The translations under genes were made by a program, and so were the position numbers. Shown here in pieces: positions 34,311-43,802 of a DNA stretch of 64,000 bases (position 1 is its first letter; every line of letters begins with the position of its first letter). The stretch comes from JBIQJD01 sp044507695. GTDB taxonomy: Bacteria; Bacteroidota; Ignavibacteria; Ignavibacteriales; Ignavibacteriaceae. Location of the stretch: positions 67,163 through 131,162 of the forward strand of contig JBIQJD010000010.1 in NCBI GenBank assembly GCA_044507695.1, in the 5' to 3' direction. A model generated the notes under the pieces. That model saw only the letters and a program-made list of their open reading frames with translations, searched no databases and had not been told where the DNA came from.

Positions 34311-36230
34311 ATGAAACGTTTTATATGCAAATATAAAATTTTCTGCATGTTCCTTCTGCTTGGTTCATTAATCAGAGCACAGGAGGATAGATTTTTTCCA
34401 TCAACAGAAGAACTTAAAAAATGGTCTCTTGAACAACTAATGGAAACCGATATAACCATTGTTTCAAAAAATCCCTCACCATGGTTTAAATCTGCGGCTT
34501 CCGTTCAGGTTATTTCAAGCGAAGAAATCCGAAGATCCGGTGCGAGAAGTATTCCTGAAATCCTACAACTGACGACTAAATTTAATGTAGCTCAATTTAA
34601 TGAAATTAGGTGGGCAGTTAGTTCGAGAGGATTCAATGACCTTGCAGCTAATAAATTGCAGGTTTTGATTGATGGACGAAGTATATTTAACGAATGGTTT
34701 GCAGGAGTTTCCTGGGAAGCACTTGATATATTATTAGATGATATAGAAAGAATCGAAATTATTAGTGGACCAGGCGGTTCACTCTGGGGTACAAATGCAG
34801 TAAATGGTATTATAAATATCATTACAAAAGATGCATCACAAACCGCTCGTGAACCATTGTATGTTGAAGCTGAATCTAATTTTGATCAGTTTATTTCTGG
34901 TGCTATTAGATATAGTAACAGGTTAGGAACTGACGCTGCTTTTAGAATTTATACCAAATATTCGCATTATGACATAACTCCGGCTGCTGTGGCTGATACA
35001 TTAAGTTTGCTATGGAACCAATTTCAAACAGGCTTAAGAATGGATGTCAATTTAAGTGAGTCAGATCTTCTTAATATTCAGGGCGATATTTATGAATTTA
35101 AATCTAATAAGATTGCTGGTGCTCAGGTTAAATATCAGGGCGGAAATATATTTGCAAAATGGAATCACAAAATCTCGGATCGGTCAAATTTTTCTCTTAA
35201 ATCATTTTTTGATTATACTCAGCAGCGCGGACTACTTGGAGAGGATTTGACCCGGGGCGATGTTGAATTTCAACACGAAACATATCTGGACCCCAGTAAT
35301 CATTTTTCATGGGGATTAGGCTTTAGAATTGCATCAGATCGTTCTGCTAATTTACCTGAAATTGGTTTTCTTCCTGCAAACGCGAAAAACTCCCAGTATA
35401 ATGCCTTTATTCAAGATGAGATTTCTTTAACTAACGAATTTAAAGTTACACTTGGAAGTAAATTCATAAAGGATGATTATTCAAAATTTGATTTTCAACC
35501 GCGAGTACAATTAGCGTACAGTTTATCTGAAACTGATTTTATTTGGGCTGCTGTAACAAGATCTTTAAGGAAAGTTTCCAGATTTGACCGTGATTTTTTC
35601 TTACCAACTCAGCCTCCCTATATTATAGCTGGTGGTCCTGATTTCGTTTCTGAGAAAGCTATATCCTATGAAGCTGGATTCCGTTCATTACTGATGCATG
35701 ATTATTTATTTGATGCCTCATTTTTTTATAATAATTATGATGATCTGCGCAGTGTTGAAATTGATCTTGCAAATCTTCCAGGTACAGTTAGAAACGGTTT
35801 AAGCGGGAAAAGTTATGGTGCAGAAGTATCCATTACTGGTGAAATAAATGATTGGTGGCGCATTAAAACGGCTTATGCATTTTTACAAAAATTTATTTAC
35901 AATTCTGGTGTTGATCTTTATGGTGGTGCGGTTGAAGGTAATGACAGCAAACATCGGGTAATTATTCAATCTTTGATTGATATCACAAAAGATATAGAAT
36001 TTGATCTTCATTTCAGATATTCAAGCAGGCTGCCAAATATTGGTGCAGAAGTACCAGCTTATGCAGCATTAAATGCTCGTTTGGGATGGCAGCCAAATGA
36101 TTTTATCAGTTTATCAATTTCAGTTCAAAATGTCTTTCCTAAACGTCATATTGAGTTCTCTTCATTGGTAGACGGAAGTGGAGAAGAAATAGAAAGACAA
36201 GTATTCGGAAAGTTAACATTTTCTTTATGA
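34311..36230 (+). CDS. TonB-dependent receptor-like outer membrane protein
   Basis: A 639-residue outer-membrane barrel. A signal peptide (FCMFLLLGSLIRAQ) is followed by SLEQLMETDITIVSK, the short TonB-linked segment of one receptor subgroup, then a plug domain (SVQVISSEEIRRSGARSIPE, LQVLIDGRSIFNEWF, IERIEIISGPGGSLWGTNAV) and a barrel of about 22 strands ending in VFGKLTFSL with a C-terminal aromatic-type residue pattern. The ligand is unknown. The last codon overlaps the start of the YfiR-family gene (ATGA), so it is translationally linked to a signalling operon. Confidence 0.9.
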   Translation: MKRFICKYKIFCMFLLLGSLIRAQEDRFFPSTEELKKWSLEQLMETDITIVSKNPSPWFKSAASVQVISSEEIRRSGARSIPEILQLTTKFNVAQFNEIRWAVSSRGFNDLAANKLQVLIDGRSIFNEWFAGVSWEALDILLDDIERIEIISGPGGSLWGTNAVNGIINIITKDASQTAREPLYVEAESNFDQFISGAIRYSNRLGTDAAFRIYTKYSHYDITPAAVADTLSLLWNQFQTGLRMDVNLSESDLLNIQGDIYEFKSNKIAGAQVKYQGGNIFAKWNHKISDRSNFSLKSFFDYTQQRGLLGEDLTRGDVEFQHETYLDPSNHFSWGLGFRIASDRSANLPEIGFLPANAKNSQYNAFIQDEISLTNEFKVTLGSKFIKDDYSKFDFQPRVQLAYSLSETDFIWAAVTRSLRKVSRFDRDFFLPTQPPYIIAGGPDFVSEKAISYEAGFRSLLMHDYLFDASFFYNNYDDLRSVEIDLANLPGTVRNGLSGKSYGAEVSITGEINDWWRIKTAYAFLQKFIYNSGVDLYGGAVEGNDSKHRVIIQSLIDITKDIEFDLHFRYSSRLPNIGAEVPAYAALNARLGWQPNDFISLSISVQNVFPKRHIEFSSLVDGSGEEIERQVFGKLTFSL

Positions 36231-36784
36231 ACATATTTTTTAAAAAAAGGGTTGCATGGTTTTTAACTGTCCTGATTAGCTGCTGCTGCACTACATTAAA
36301 CGGACAAGAAGGCGTAGTCGAATACCGATTTAAAGCCGTATATCTTTTAAATTTTCTTCAATTTACATCATGGCCTGATTCAGCGTTCAGAGATAAAGAT
36401 TATTCACCGATAAATGTTGGAATTATGGGCAATGATCCATTCGGCAAAATACTGGATGAAACGATGCTGCCGGAAAAAATTGATAATCATCCGATTGTTA
36501 TTAAAAGATTATCATCAACAAAAGAAATTGAAAAATGCCACATGCTGTTTGTCTCAAGATCTGAGCAAAAAAGATTATCCCAGATATTGCAGTCTGTGGG
36601 AGATAAGCCAATTCTCACAGTAAGCGATATTCCGGATTTTGCTGAGAGCGGCGGAATAATTCAGTTGTATGTTCAGGATAATAAATTAAAATTTTCAATT
36701 AATCTTAACTCATTAAACAGCTCGGGTGTGCAGATCAGCTCAAAGCTGCTGCGTCTTGCTACGCTTGTTGGCGGGAATTATTAA
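36227..36784 (+). CDS. YfiR-family (DUF4154) periplasmic protein
   Basis: A 185-residue protein. A signal peptide (VAWFLTVLISCCCTTLNGQ) is followed by the DUF4154 core: YRFKAVYLLNFLQFTSWP, INVGIMGNDPFGKIL, CHMLFVSRSE, PILTVSDIPDFAESGGIIQL and the end NSSGVQISSKLLRLA. In Pseudomonas, YfiR sits in the periplasm and represses the inner-membrane YfiN through its CHASE8 domain, in a redox- or signal-dependent way. Here it lies between a receptor and a CHASE8-like histidine kinase and probably plays the same gatekeeping part. Its stop and the kinase start overlap (TAATG). Confidence 0.92.
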   Translation: MNIFFKKRVAWFLTVLISCCCTTLNGQEGVVEYRFKAVYLLNFLQFTSWPDSAFRDKDYSPINVGIMGNDPFGKILDETMLPEKIDNHPIVIKRLSSTKEIEKCHMLFVSRSEQKRLSQILQSVGDKPILTVSDIPDFAESGGIIQLYVQDNKLKFSINLNSLNSSGVQISSKLLRLATLVGGNY

Positions 36785-39033
36785 TGGTTCCATTTTCAAA
36801 AAGCAGATCGATAAAAACGCGTCTGAAATGGGTTATAATTTTAACAGTGCTTATTACATTAATTTTAGCATCTGCTGCTCTTTTTATTTATGAAAGGCAA
36901 TCACTGCGGAAAATACAGGTTGATAATCTTGAAACAAAAGCACAAATAATTGCTGAGAACATAAATGTTTCAATTATATTCAGAGATTCTTCGGATGCAA
37001 CAAGCGTTCTTAATTCACTAAAATCCCAGCCGGATATAATTGCCGCAGCAATTTTTGATTCTGATGATGAACTGTTTGTCTATTATTCCAAAACTAAATT
37101 TCGTGTTGATATTCCAACAAAACCTTCTGAGCAGCACCTGATAGAGAGAAACGGCGCACTTTATTTATTTAAACCAATTCTGCTTGATGATAAAGCAAAA
37201 GATAAGCTTGGTACACTTTATCTGAAATCTGATTTAAGTATAGAACGGGAACAGATTTCTTCTTTGTTCGAAATTTTATTTCTCGTACTGATCGGTTCAT
37301 CTGTTGTTGCATATATGATTGCAGTACTGCTTGAGAAAAAAATATCACAGCCAATTTTAGATCTTGCGGGTACAATAAGGCAGGTTTCAGATTCAAAAGA
37401 TTATTCCATCCGTGCAACTAAAATTACTAATGATGAAACCGGGTATCTTGCCGATTCGTTCAATCAATTTCTGGAGCAGATTCAGGAGCGGGATGCAAAT
37501 CTCCGTCAATCAAATCAAAATCTGCTTGAAGAAATTGCCGAGAGAAAAAAGACGCAGGATATACTTAGTGCAAGTGAGAAAAGATTTAGAAATATATTCT
37601 TCAATCATCCGCTTCCGATGTGGGTTTATGATCAGGAGAATTATAAATTCCTGCAGGTGAATGAAGCTGCAGTTAAAAAGTATGGATACAGCTTTGATGA
37701 ATTTTTAAATATGTCAATTCTTGATATTCGTCCGGCTGAAGTTGTAAACACTTTGAAGGAACATCTTAAACAAATCCGGAATCCACTTGAACGTTCAGGA
37801 CCATGGACACATAAGCTGAAAGACGGAACATTAATAGATGTTGAAATTTTTTCTCATTCCACTTTATATGAAAACCGGAATGCAGTTCTTGTTGTAGCAA
37901 TTGATATTACAGAAAGACTGGAAGCAGAAAAAGCACTAATACAAGCGGAGGAACGGTACAGAAATACTCTCGATAATTTAATGGAAGGCTGTCAGATTAT
38001 CAGTCATGATTTCAGGTATCTCTATTTGAATAATGTTGCTGCGAAACAAACTCGTTTTTCAAAAGAACAACTGATTGGCAAAACAATGATGGAGATGCAC
38101 CCGGGATTGGAGCAGACAGAAATATTCAGGCAGATTAAAAAATGTATGGCCGAAAAATGTACTCACCGGATGATTAGTGAATTTGTTCATCCTGATGGTT
38201 CAAAAGAATGGTATGATATTGATATTCATTCCGTGCCGGAAGGTGTCTTCATTATCTCTTCAGATATTACTAAAGAAAAAGAATTAAATGATGAACTTGA
38301 AAATTACAGAGTTCACCTTGAAGATCTTGTTAAAGAAAGAACATTGCAGCTTGAAGCTGTTAATAAAGAACTTGAATCATTCTCATATTCCGTTTCACAT
38401 GATTTGAGAGCTCCGCTGCGCCATATTGATGGATTTGCTGAATTACTGAAAAAATCTGCTGCCGGAAATCTTGATTCACGCAGCTTTCATTTTCTTGAAA
38501 TGATTTCTGATTCTGCAAAGCAAATGGGAATATTAATTGATGAACTGCTTGTATTCTCACGTATGGGCAGAAAAGAAATGAATAAAGTTAAAACAGACAT
38601 GAACCTGGTTGTGAGCGATGTTATTACCGAATTAAATAGTGAAATTTCATCGAGGAATATAGAATGGGATATAAGTGATTTGCCCGAAGTTGAAGTTGAT
38701 CCGTTAATGATTAAACTTGTATTTCAGAATTTAATTGGCAACGCGGTGAAATATTCCCGCTATAAAGATCCCGCTGAAATTAAAATAGGATTTCAAAATG
38801 GAGACAGGGAAATAATTTATTTTGTAAAAGATAATGGTGCCGGTTTTGATATGAAATACAGCGATAAACTATTCGGCGTATTTCAAAGGCTGCATTCATC
38901 AAATGAGTTTGAAGGAACAGGAATAGGTTTGGCAAATGTACAACGGATAGTTATGAGACACGGCGGAAAGGTTTGGGCTAAAGGGGAAGTTGATAAAGGT
39001 GCAGAATTTTATTTTTCCGTTCCCGCAAAATAA
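36784..39033 (+). CDS. CHASE8-like/HAMP/PAS/PAS sensor histidine kinase
   Basis: A 749-residue inner-membrane kinase. TM1 is about 15-35; a periplasmic domain of about 120 residues resembles CHASE8 (AQIIAENINVSIIFRDSSDA, IIAAAIFDSDDELFVYYSK); TM2 is about 160-183; HAMP about 185-240; two PAS domains about 265-380 and 385-495; then a coiled helix, HisKA with phosphoacceptor His539 (SVSHDLRAPLRHIDG), and an intact ATPase (NLIGNAVKYSRY, DNGAGFD, GTGIGLANVQRIV). The kinase looks fully active. It has no receiver, which a downstream single-domain receiver could supply. Confidence 0.92.
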   Translation: MVPFSKSRSIKTRLKWVIILTVLITLILASAALFIYERQSLRKIQVDNLETKAQIIAENINVSIIFRDSSDATSVLNSLKSQPDIIAAAIFDSDDELFVYYSKTKFRVDIPTKPSEQHLIERNGALYLFKPILLDDKAKDKLGTLYLKSDLSIEREQISSLFEILFLVLIGSSVVAYMIAVLLEKKISQPILDLAGTIRQVSDSKDYSIRATKITNDETGYLADSFNQFLEQIQERDANLRQSNQNLLEEIAERKKTQDILSASEKRFRNIFFNHPLPMWVYDQENYKFLQVNEAAVKKYGYSFDEFLNMSILDIRPAEVVNTLKEHLKQIRNPLERSGPWTHKLKDGTLIDVEIFSHSTLYENRNAVLVVAIDITERLEAEKALIQAEERYRNTLDNLMEGCQIISHDFRYLYLNNVAAKQTRFSKEQLIGKTMMEMHPGLEQTEIFRQIKKCMAEKCTHRMISEFVHPDGSKEWYDIDIHSVPEGVFIISSDITKEKELNDELENYRVHLEDLVKERTLQLEAVNKELESFSYSVSHDLRAPLRHIDGFAELLKKSAAGNLDSRSFHFLEMISDSAKQMGILIDELLVFSRMGRKEMNKVKTDMNLVVSDVITELNSEISSRNIEWDISDLPEVEVDPLMIKLVFQNLIGNAVKYSRYKDPAEIKIGFQNGDREIIYFVKDNGAGFDMKYSDKLFGVFQRLHSSNEFEGTGIGLANVQRIVMRHGGKVWAKGEVDKGAEFYFSVPAK

Positions 39034-39089
39034 AAATTTGAATAAAAATTTTATATTACTGATTGTTACGTTTAATTATTGGAGGCATA

Positions 39090-39530
39090 ATGGGAAATTT
39101 TAAAACAATCCTTCTCGCAGAAGACAATCCGAAAGATGCTGAACTTACGAAACTTGCACTTGAGGATTCTAATTTTCTGAATGAAATTGTTCATGTGAAG
39201 GATGGGGAAGAAGCTTTGGATTATTTCTACTACAGAGGAAAATTTGAAAATCGTCCTCCCGGCAATCCGGTAGTTGCTTTTATTGATTTGAAAATGCCGA
39301 AGATTGACGGGCTTCAGGTATTAAAGCAGGTAAAGCAGGATGAAAAACTTAAAACAATTCCAGTCGTTATCCTTACATCTTCACGTGAGGAAAGAGATTT
39401 AATAGACAGTTATAAACTTGGTGTAAATGCTTATGTTGTTAAACCTGTTGATTTTGAAAAATTTATTCATGCAATCAGGCAAACAGGAGTTTTCTGGGCT
39501 GTTATAAACGAGGTGGCGCCACAATCTTAA
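39090..39530 (+). CDS. Rcp1-like single-domain response regulator
   Basis: A 146-residue receiver with no output domain. Acidic residues are in LLAEDNP, the phosphoacceptor is Asp66 in VAFIDLKMPKIDG, then ILTSSREERD (Thr) and YVVKPVDF (Lys). The long loop before the phospho-site (ALDYFYYRGKFENRPPGNP) marks the Rcp1 subgroup that works with phytochrome-like kinases. The start at 39090 follows a strong GGAGG. Located 57 bases after the kinase gene and 12 before the receiver-kinase gene. Confidence 0.92.
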   Translation: MGNFKTILLAEDNPKDAELTKLALEDSNFLNEIVHVKDGEEALDYFYYRGKFENRPPGNPVVAFIDLKMPKIDGLQVLKQVKQDEKLKTIPVVILTSSREERDLIDSYKLGVNAYVVKPVDFEKFIHAIRQTGVFWAVINEVAPQS

Positions 39531-39542
39531 CAAAGGGAGTTT

Positions 39543-41069
39543 ATGGATAAAAAGTTTCAGATAATTCATATAGAAGACAATGAAAATGATGCACTGCTTA
39601 TTCAGGAATTTATTCGTACAGAACTTATTAGTGCTGAGTTTAATGTTGTTGAATCAGAAGCTCAACTGAATGAAGCATTGCAGTCAGAAAAAATTGATTT
39701 AATCATTTGTGATTATGCCATTCCCGGTTTTGGCGGGGATAGAGCACTTGAAATGGTGCGCAGACAGAATACAGAAGTACCTTTCATCTTTGTTTCAGGT
39801 ACAATTGGTGAAGAACGTGCAATTGAACTTTTAAGAAGCGGTGCAACAGATTATATCCTTAAAAATAATCTTCAACGTCTCGTTCCTTCAATCAAGCGTG
39901 CCTTGAATGAAGTTGAAGTTCACCGCATGAAAAAACTGGCAGAGCAGGAATTAATTGAAAGCCGCCATTTTGTTCAGCGTATAATTGATACTTCACCAAA
40001 TATAATTCATATATATGATATTGAAGAGAAGAGGAATGTTTTTGTAAACAGAAAGATTGAAGACATACTTGGATACACACCTGATGAAATTGAAGGAATG
40101 AAAGATCAGATTGTGGATATTCTCGTTCATCCCGATGATAAAGAAATAGTATTAAGAAATAACAGGTTCTTCCAAAAACATCCTGAAGGAGTTATTCAAA
40201 AAGAATTCAGGATGAAACATAAAAATGGTGAATACAGATGGGTGAACAGTGCAGAAACTATTTTTACATACAATGCTGATGGACAGATAAAACAAATTAT
40301 CGGAACTGCACAGGATATAACAGAAAGAAAAATAAATGAACAGGAATTAATTAAAGCGAAAGAAAAAGCTGAAGCCTCTGATAAAATGAAATCTGAATTC
40401 CTTGCTCAAATGTCTCATGAAATACGAACACCGCTTGGTGCAATTTTAAGTTACATTGATATTTTAAAAATGGATTATGAAAAAATGGATGCAGATACCG
40501 AGCAGATATTTAATGGAATTGACAGCTCAGGCAAACGATTAATCAGAACTATTGATCTTATACTCAACATGTCTGCAGTTCAGACAAATACTTATGTAAC
40601 AGAATTTTCAGAACTGCATGTCATAAAAATTCTAAAAAAACTTATTAATGAATTTCAATCTTTAGCTGCATCAAATAAGCTGCAGTTATTCCTTGTTACA
40701 GAAATTGATGAGAATCCACTGGTTTATGCTGATGAATATACTTTCAGCCAGATATTTCAGAACTTAATTGATAATGCAATCAAGTATACGGAAAAAGGAA
40801 AAGTAGAAGTACGGATTTATAAAAATGATGAAGAGAATATCTGCATTGATATAAAAGATACAGGCATTGGAATATCTGAAGATTTTCTTCAGAATTTATT
40901 CCAGCCGTTTTCACAGGAATCAAGAGGTTACTCCCGTAAGTTTGAAGGAAATGGATTGGGACTTGCACTTGTTAAAAAATATGTTGAATTAAACGGAGCA
41001 GATATAAAAGTTAAAAGTAAAAAAGGCGCAGGAACCACATTTACCGTGCTGTTCAAACGCCGGAAATAA
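39543..41069 (+). CDS. Receiver-PAS-histidine kinase
   Basis: A 508-residue soluble protein. The N-terminal receiver holds Asp57 (LIICDYAIPGFGG) and ends near residue 125. A PAS domain with PAC motif (EFRMKHKNGEYRWVNS, IIGTAQDITERK) covers about 140-265. HisKA has His292 (LAQMSHEIRTPLGAILSY), and the ATPase has NLIDNAIKYTEKG, DTGIGIS and GNGLGLALVKKYVELNGAD. All catalytic residues are present. A receiver placed before a kinase suggests that phosphate from the upstream kinase/receiver pair regulates this one. AGGGAG precedes the ATG. Confidence 0.92.
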   Translation: MDKKFQIIHIEDNENDALLIQEFIRTELISAEFNVVESEAQLNEALQSEKIDLIICDYAIPGFGGDRALEMVRRQNTEVPFIFVSGTIGEERAIELLRSGATDYILKNNLQRLVPSIKRALNEVEVHRMKKLAEQELIESRHFVQRIIDTSPNIIHIYDIEEKRNVFVNRKIEDILGYTPDEIEGMKDQIVDILVHPDDKEIVLRNNRFFQKHPEGVIQKEFRMKHKNGEYRWVNSAETIFTYNADGQIKQIIGTAQDITERKINEQELIKAKEKAEASDKMKSEFLAQMSHEIRTPLGAILSYIDILKMDYEKMDADTEQIFNGIDSSGKRLIRTIDLILNMSAVQTNTYVTEFSELHVIKILKKLINEFQSLAASNKLQLFLVTEIDENPLVYADEYTFSQIFQNLIDNAIKYTEKGKVEVRIYKNDEENICIDIKDTGIGISEDFLQNLFQPFSQESRGYSRKFEGNGLGLALVKKYVELNGADIKVKSKKGAGTTFTVLFKRRK

Positions 41070-41070
41070 T

Positions 41071-43257
41071 TTACTCTTTCATGCTTAATGAAATTCTGCC
41101 GCGTTCAATATCAATTTCAATTATTGTTACATTAATAATATCGCCAACATTAATTACATCAAGGGGATTTTTGATATAACGATCAGCAATCTGTGAGACA
41201 TGAAGCAAACCATCCTGCTTTACACCAATATCAATGAAAGCTCCAAAGTCTACAACATTTCTAACGGTGCCTTTCAGCTTCATTCCTTTCTGTAAATCTT
41301 CCATCTTTAGAACATCACTCCGCAGTATTGGTTTCGGCATTTCATCACGCGGATCTCTTCCGGGTTTTTTAAGATTTTCAATTATATCAATTAATGTTGG
41401 TTCACCAATTCCAATTTCCTCTGCAAGTTTTTTTGTACCGCTTTTGCTTGCAATCAGTGAAATCATTGCACCGGAATCTTTAATATTTGCAACCGGAATA
41501 TTAAACTTTTCAAGCAGCTTTTTTGTTGGCTCATAAGATTCAGGATGAATGAAAGTATTATCAAGAGGATTATTACCGGTAGAAATTTTCAGAAATCCTG
41601 CTGCCTGTTCAAAAGCTTTATCTCCAATGCCGGAAACTTCCTTCAGCTCCTCCCTGTTTTTAAATTTGCCGGTGCGTTCACGGTGTTTAACAATATTCAC
41701 CGCAACCCGTTTGTTCAATCCTGAAACGTATGAAAGAAGCGAAGCTGAAGCTGTGTTTACATCAACGCCAACATAGTTAACGCAGCTTTCAACAACAATA
41801 TCAAGTTTAGCTGAGAGGAGTTTCTGATCAACATCATGCTGATACAATCCAACACCAATTGATTTTGAATCAATCTTAACAAGCTCAGCAAGCGGATCAA
41901 GCAGTCTGCGTGCAATTGAAATATTACCGCGCTGGCTTGCTTCAAGATCAGGGAATTCTTTTTTGGCAACAGCAGAAGCTGAATAAACAGATGCCCCAGC
42001 TTCATTAACAATTATGTAGTGGCAGTTCAATTTATTTTTTGTAATTACATCTGCAATGAATAATTCTGTTTCCCGGCTTGCAGTTCCATTGCCGATTGCA
42101 ATTACATCTACGTTATATTTTTTTACTAACGCAAGAACAATTTTTTCAGCTTCAACTTTTTTATTCTGCGGCGGATGCGGATAAATTGTTGAGCCTTCCA
42201 GGTATTTACCTGTCTCGTCAATAACTGCAACTTTAGAACCTGAATAAAAACCGGGATCAATTCCCATTATTATTTTATCTGCCAGCGGCGGCTGAAGCAA
42301 AAGCTGCTTCAGGTTAGCTGCAAAAATTTCAATTGCGTGAAGTTCAGCTGTTTCTGTTAAATGATTTCTGACTTCTCTTTCTATTGATGGATAAACCAGC
42401 CAGCTGAATGAATCTTCTGTGGTTTCATTAAGAATTTCATTAAAAAATGATTCACTATAATCAAAGAATTTTTTCTTTATAAGATTTATTACAGCAGGAT
42501 GATCAAAACTTAAAGTTATCTTCAAACCTTTTTCTTTTTCACCGCGGTTTAATGCAAGAACCTGGTATGGTTTTATTTTTTTAATATCAATACTGAATTC
42601 ATAATAAATCTTATAAATTTCTTTTTTATCCTTTTCTTTCTGCTTCTCACTTACATCATCCTGATTTTTCTCCTTCGTTTTTTCTGATTGAACTACAGAT
42701 GATTCCATTAAATATTCCCGCACTGCTTTTCGCACTTCAGCATGTTCACTAATCATTTCCGCAATAATATCTTTAGCACCCTGCAATACATCATCAGTTG
42801 TGAGTACACCGGATTCTTCATTCAAAAATTCTTTTAATTTATCTTCAAAGTTTCCGTTATAATCTGGATTTTCAAGAATAAAAAGTGCAAGTGGTTCAAG
42901 CCCTTTTGATTTTGCAATAGTGCCGCGGGTTTTTCTTTTTGGTTTGTAAGGAAGATAAAGATCTTCCAGCTCCTGAAGTTTTTCACACTCAATTATTTTA
43001 GCTTTTAATTCATCGGTTAGTTTTCCCTGTTCCTCAATGCTTTTAAGGACTGTTTCTTTTCGTTCTTCAAGAAGAGTAAGATAATTTAACCTGTCTTCAA
43101 TAGCCCGCAAAGCTGCTTCATCTAAACCTCCTGTTGCTTCCTTTCTGTATCTTGCAATAAAAGGAATTGTAGCATCTTCTTTTAATAATTTAATTACAGC
43201 ATCAACCTGCTGCCGGGTGATATTCAGTTCTTTTGCAATAATTGAAGGAATGTTCAT
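41071..43257 (-). CDS. tex: Tex-family S1 RNA-binding protein
   Basis: A 728-residue Tex. The N-terminal helical region (TIPFIARYRKEATGGLDEAALRAIEDR) is followed by a YqgF-like domain (IMGIDPGFYSGSKVAVIDETG), helix-hairpin-helix motifs (VKHRERTGKFKNREELKEV, SGIGDKAFEQAAGFLKI) and a C-terminal S1 domain (LKGTVRNVVDFGAFIDIGVKQDGLLHVSQI). Tex associates with transcription complexes and RNA. The charged stretch around residues 195-215 (SEKTKEKNQDD and following) is an insertion relative to the usual sequence. Convergent with the receiver-kinase gene, 1 base apart. Confidence 0.95.
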   Translation of the reverse strand: MNIPSIIAKELNITRQQVDAVIKLLKEDATIPFIARYRKEATGGLDEAALRAIEDRLNYLTLLEERKETVLKSIEEQGKLTDELKAKIIECEKLQELEDLYLPYKPKRKTRGTIAKSKGLEPLALFILENPDYNGNFEDKLKEFLNEESGVLTTDDVLQGAKDIIAEMISEHAEVRKAVREYLMESSVVQSEKTKEKNQDDVSEKQKEKDKKEIYKIYYEFSIDIKKIKPYQVLALNRGEKEKGLKITLSFDHPAVINLIKKKFFDYSESFFNEILNETTEDSFSWLVYPSIEREVRNHLTETAELHAIEIFAANLKQLLLQPPLADKIIMGIDPGFYSGSKVAVIDETGKYLEGSTIYPHPPQNKKVEAEKIVLALVKKYNVDVIAIGNGTASRETELFIADVITKNKLNCHYIIVNEAGASVYSASAVAKKEFPDLEASQRGNISIARRLLDPLAELVKIDSKSIGVGLYQHDVDQKLLSAKLDIVVESCVNYVGVDVNTASASLLSYVSGLNKRVAVNIVKHRERTGKFKNREELKEVSGIGDKAFEQAAGFLKISTGNNPLDNTFIHPESYEPTKKLLEKFNIPVANIKDSGAMISLIASKSGTKKLAEEIGIGEPTLIDIIENLKKPGRDPRDEMPKPILRSDVLKMEDLQKGMKLKGTVRNVVDFGAFIDIGVKQDGLLHVSQIADRYIKNPLDVINVGDIINVTIIEIDIERGRISLSMKE

Positions 43258-43411
43258 ATTTACCTTAAATAGAATCTTAATTAATTGAAGAATGATTACT
43301 CATATAATTTTATCATTCAAACCTTTATTTTTGAAGAAGCCAAATGTAAAATGAAAGATCTTATCTTTTCAAGCTTATAAAAATTATTTTATAATAAACC
43401 CGGGAAATATT

Positions 43412-43765
43412 ATGGAGAAAATTACAGTTTATGAAAAACCAACCTGCACTACCTGCAGAAAAGTATCAAAGCTGCTTTCAGAGCACGGAGTAGATTTTGA
43501 AAAAGTAAATTATTACATCAGGCCATTTTCTAAAAAGCAAATAAAAACACTTTTAAAAAAAATGAATATGAATGCTGAAGAACTTCTCAGAAAAAATGAA
43601 GTTGCTTATAAAGAACTTGATATGGCAAACAAAAAATTTACAGAAGAAGAAATAATCGATTTGATGATTGAAAATCCTGATTTAATTCAGAGGCCGATAA
43701 TTGAGATTGGTGATAAGGCAGTACTTGCACGCCCCGCTGAAAAAATACATGAATTGTTTGAATAA
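43412..43765 (+). CDS. ArsC/Spx-family reductase-like protein
   Basis: A 117-residue thioredoxin-fold protein with YEKPTCTTCRKVSKLLSEHG; Cys12 and Cys15 form a CTTC pair at the usual site. The family includes glutaredoxin-dependent arsenate reductase and Spx regulators. RRPI-type ending (IQRPIIEIGDKAVLARPAEK) is typical of ArsC/YffB. No other arsenic genes are nearby, so a YffB-like role is as likely. GGGA precedes the ATG; a strong terminator follows. Confidence 0.88.
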   Translation: MEKITVYEKPTCTTCRKVSKLLSEHGVDFEKVNYYIRPFSKKQIKTLLKKMNMNAEELLRKNEVAYKELDMANKKFTEEEIIDLMIENPDLIQRPIIEIGDKAVLARPAEKIHELFE

Positions 43766-43766
43766 G

Positions 43767-43795
43767 AAAGCGGAACGATTTTCCCGTTCCGCTTT
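43767..43795. terminator. Bidirectional terminator after the ArsC/Spx-like gene
   Basis: AAAGCGGAACG (43767-43777) pairs perfectly with CGTTCCGCTTT (43785-43795) around a 7-base loop. It is between two convergent genes. Confidence 0.85.
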
Positions 43796-43802
43796 GTAAA
43801 AA

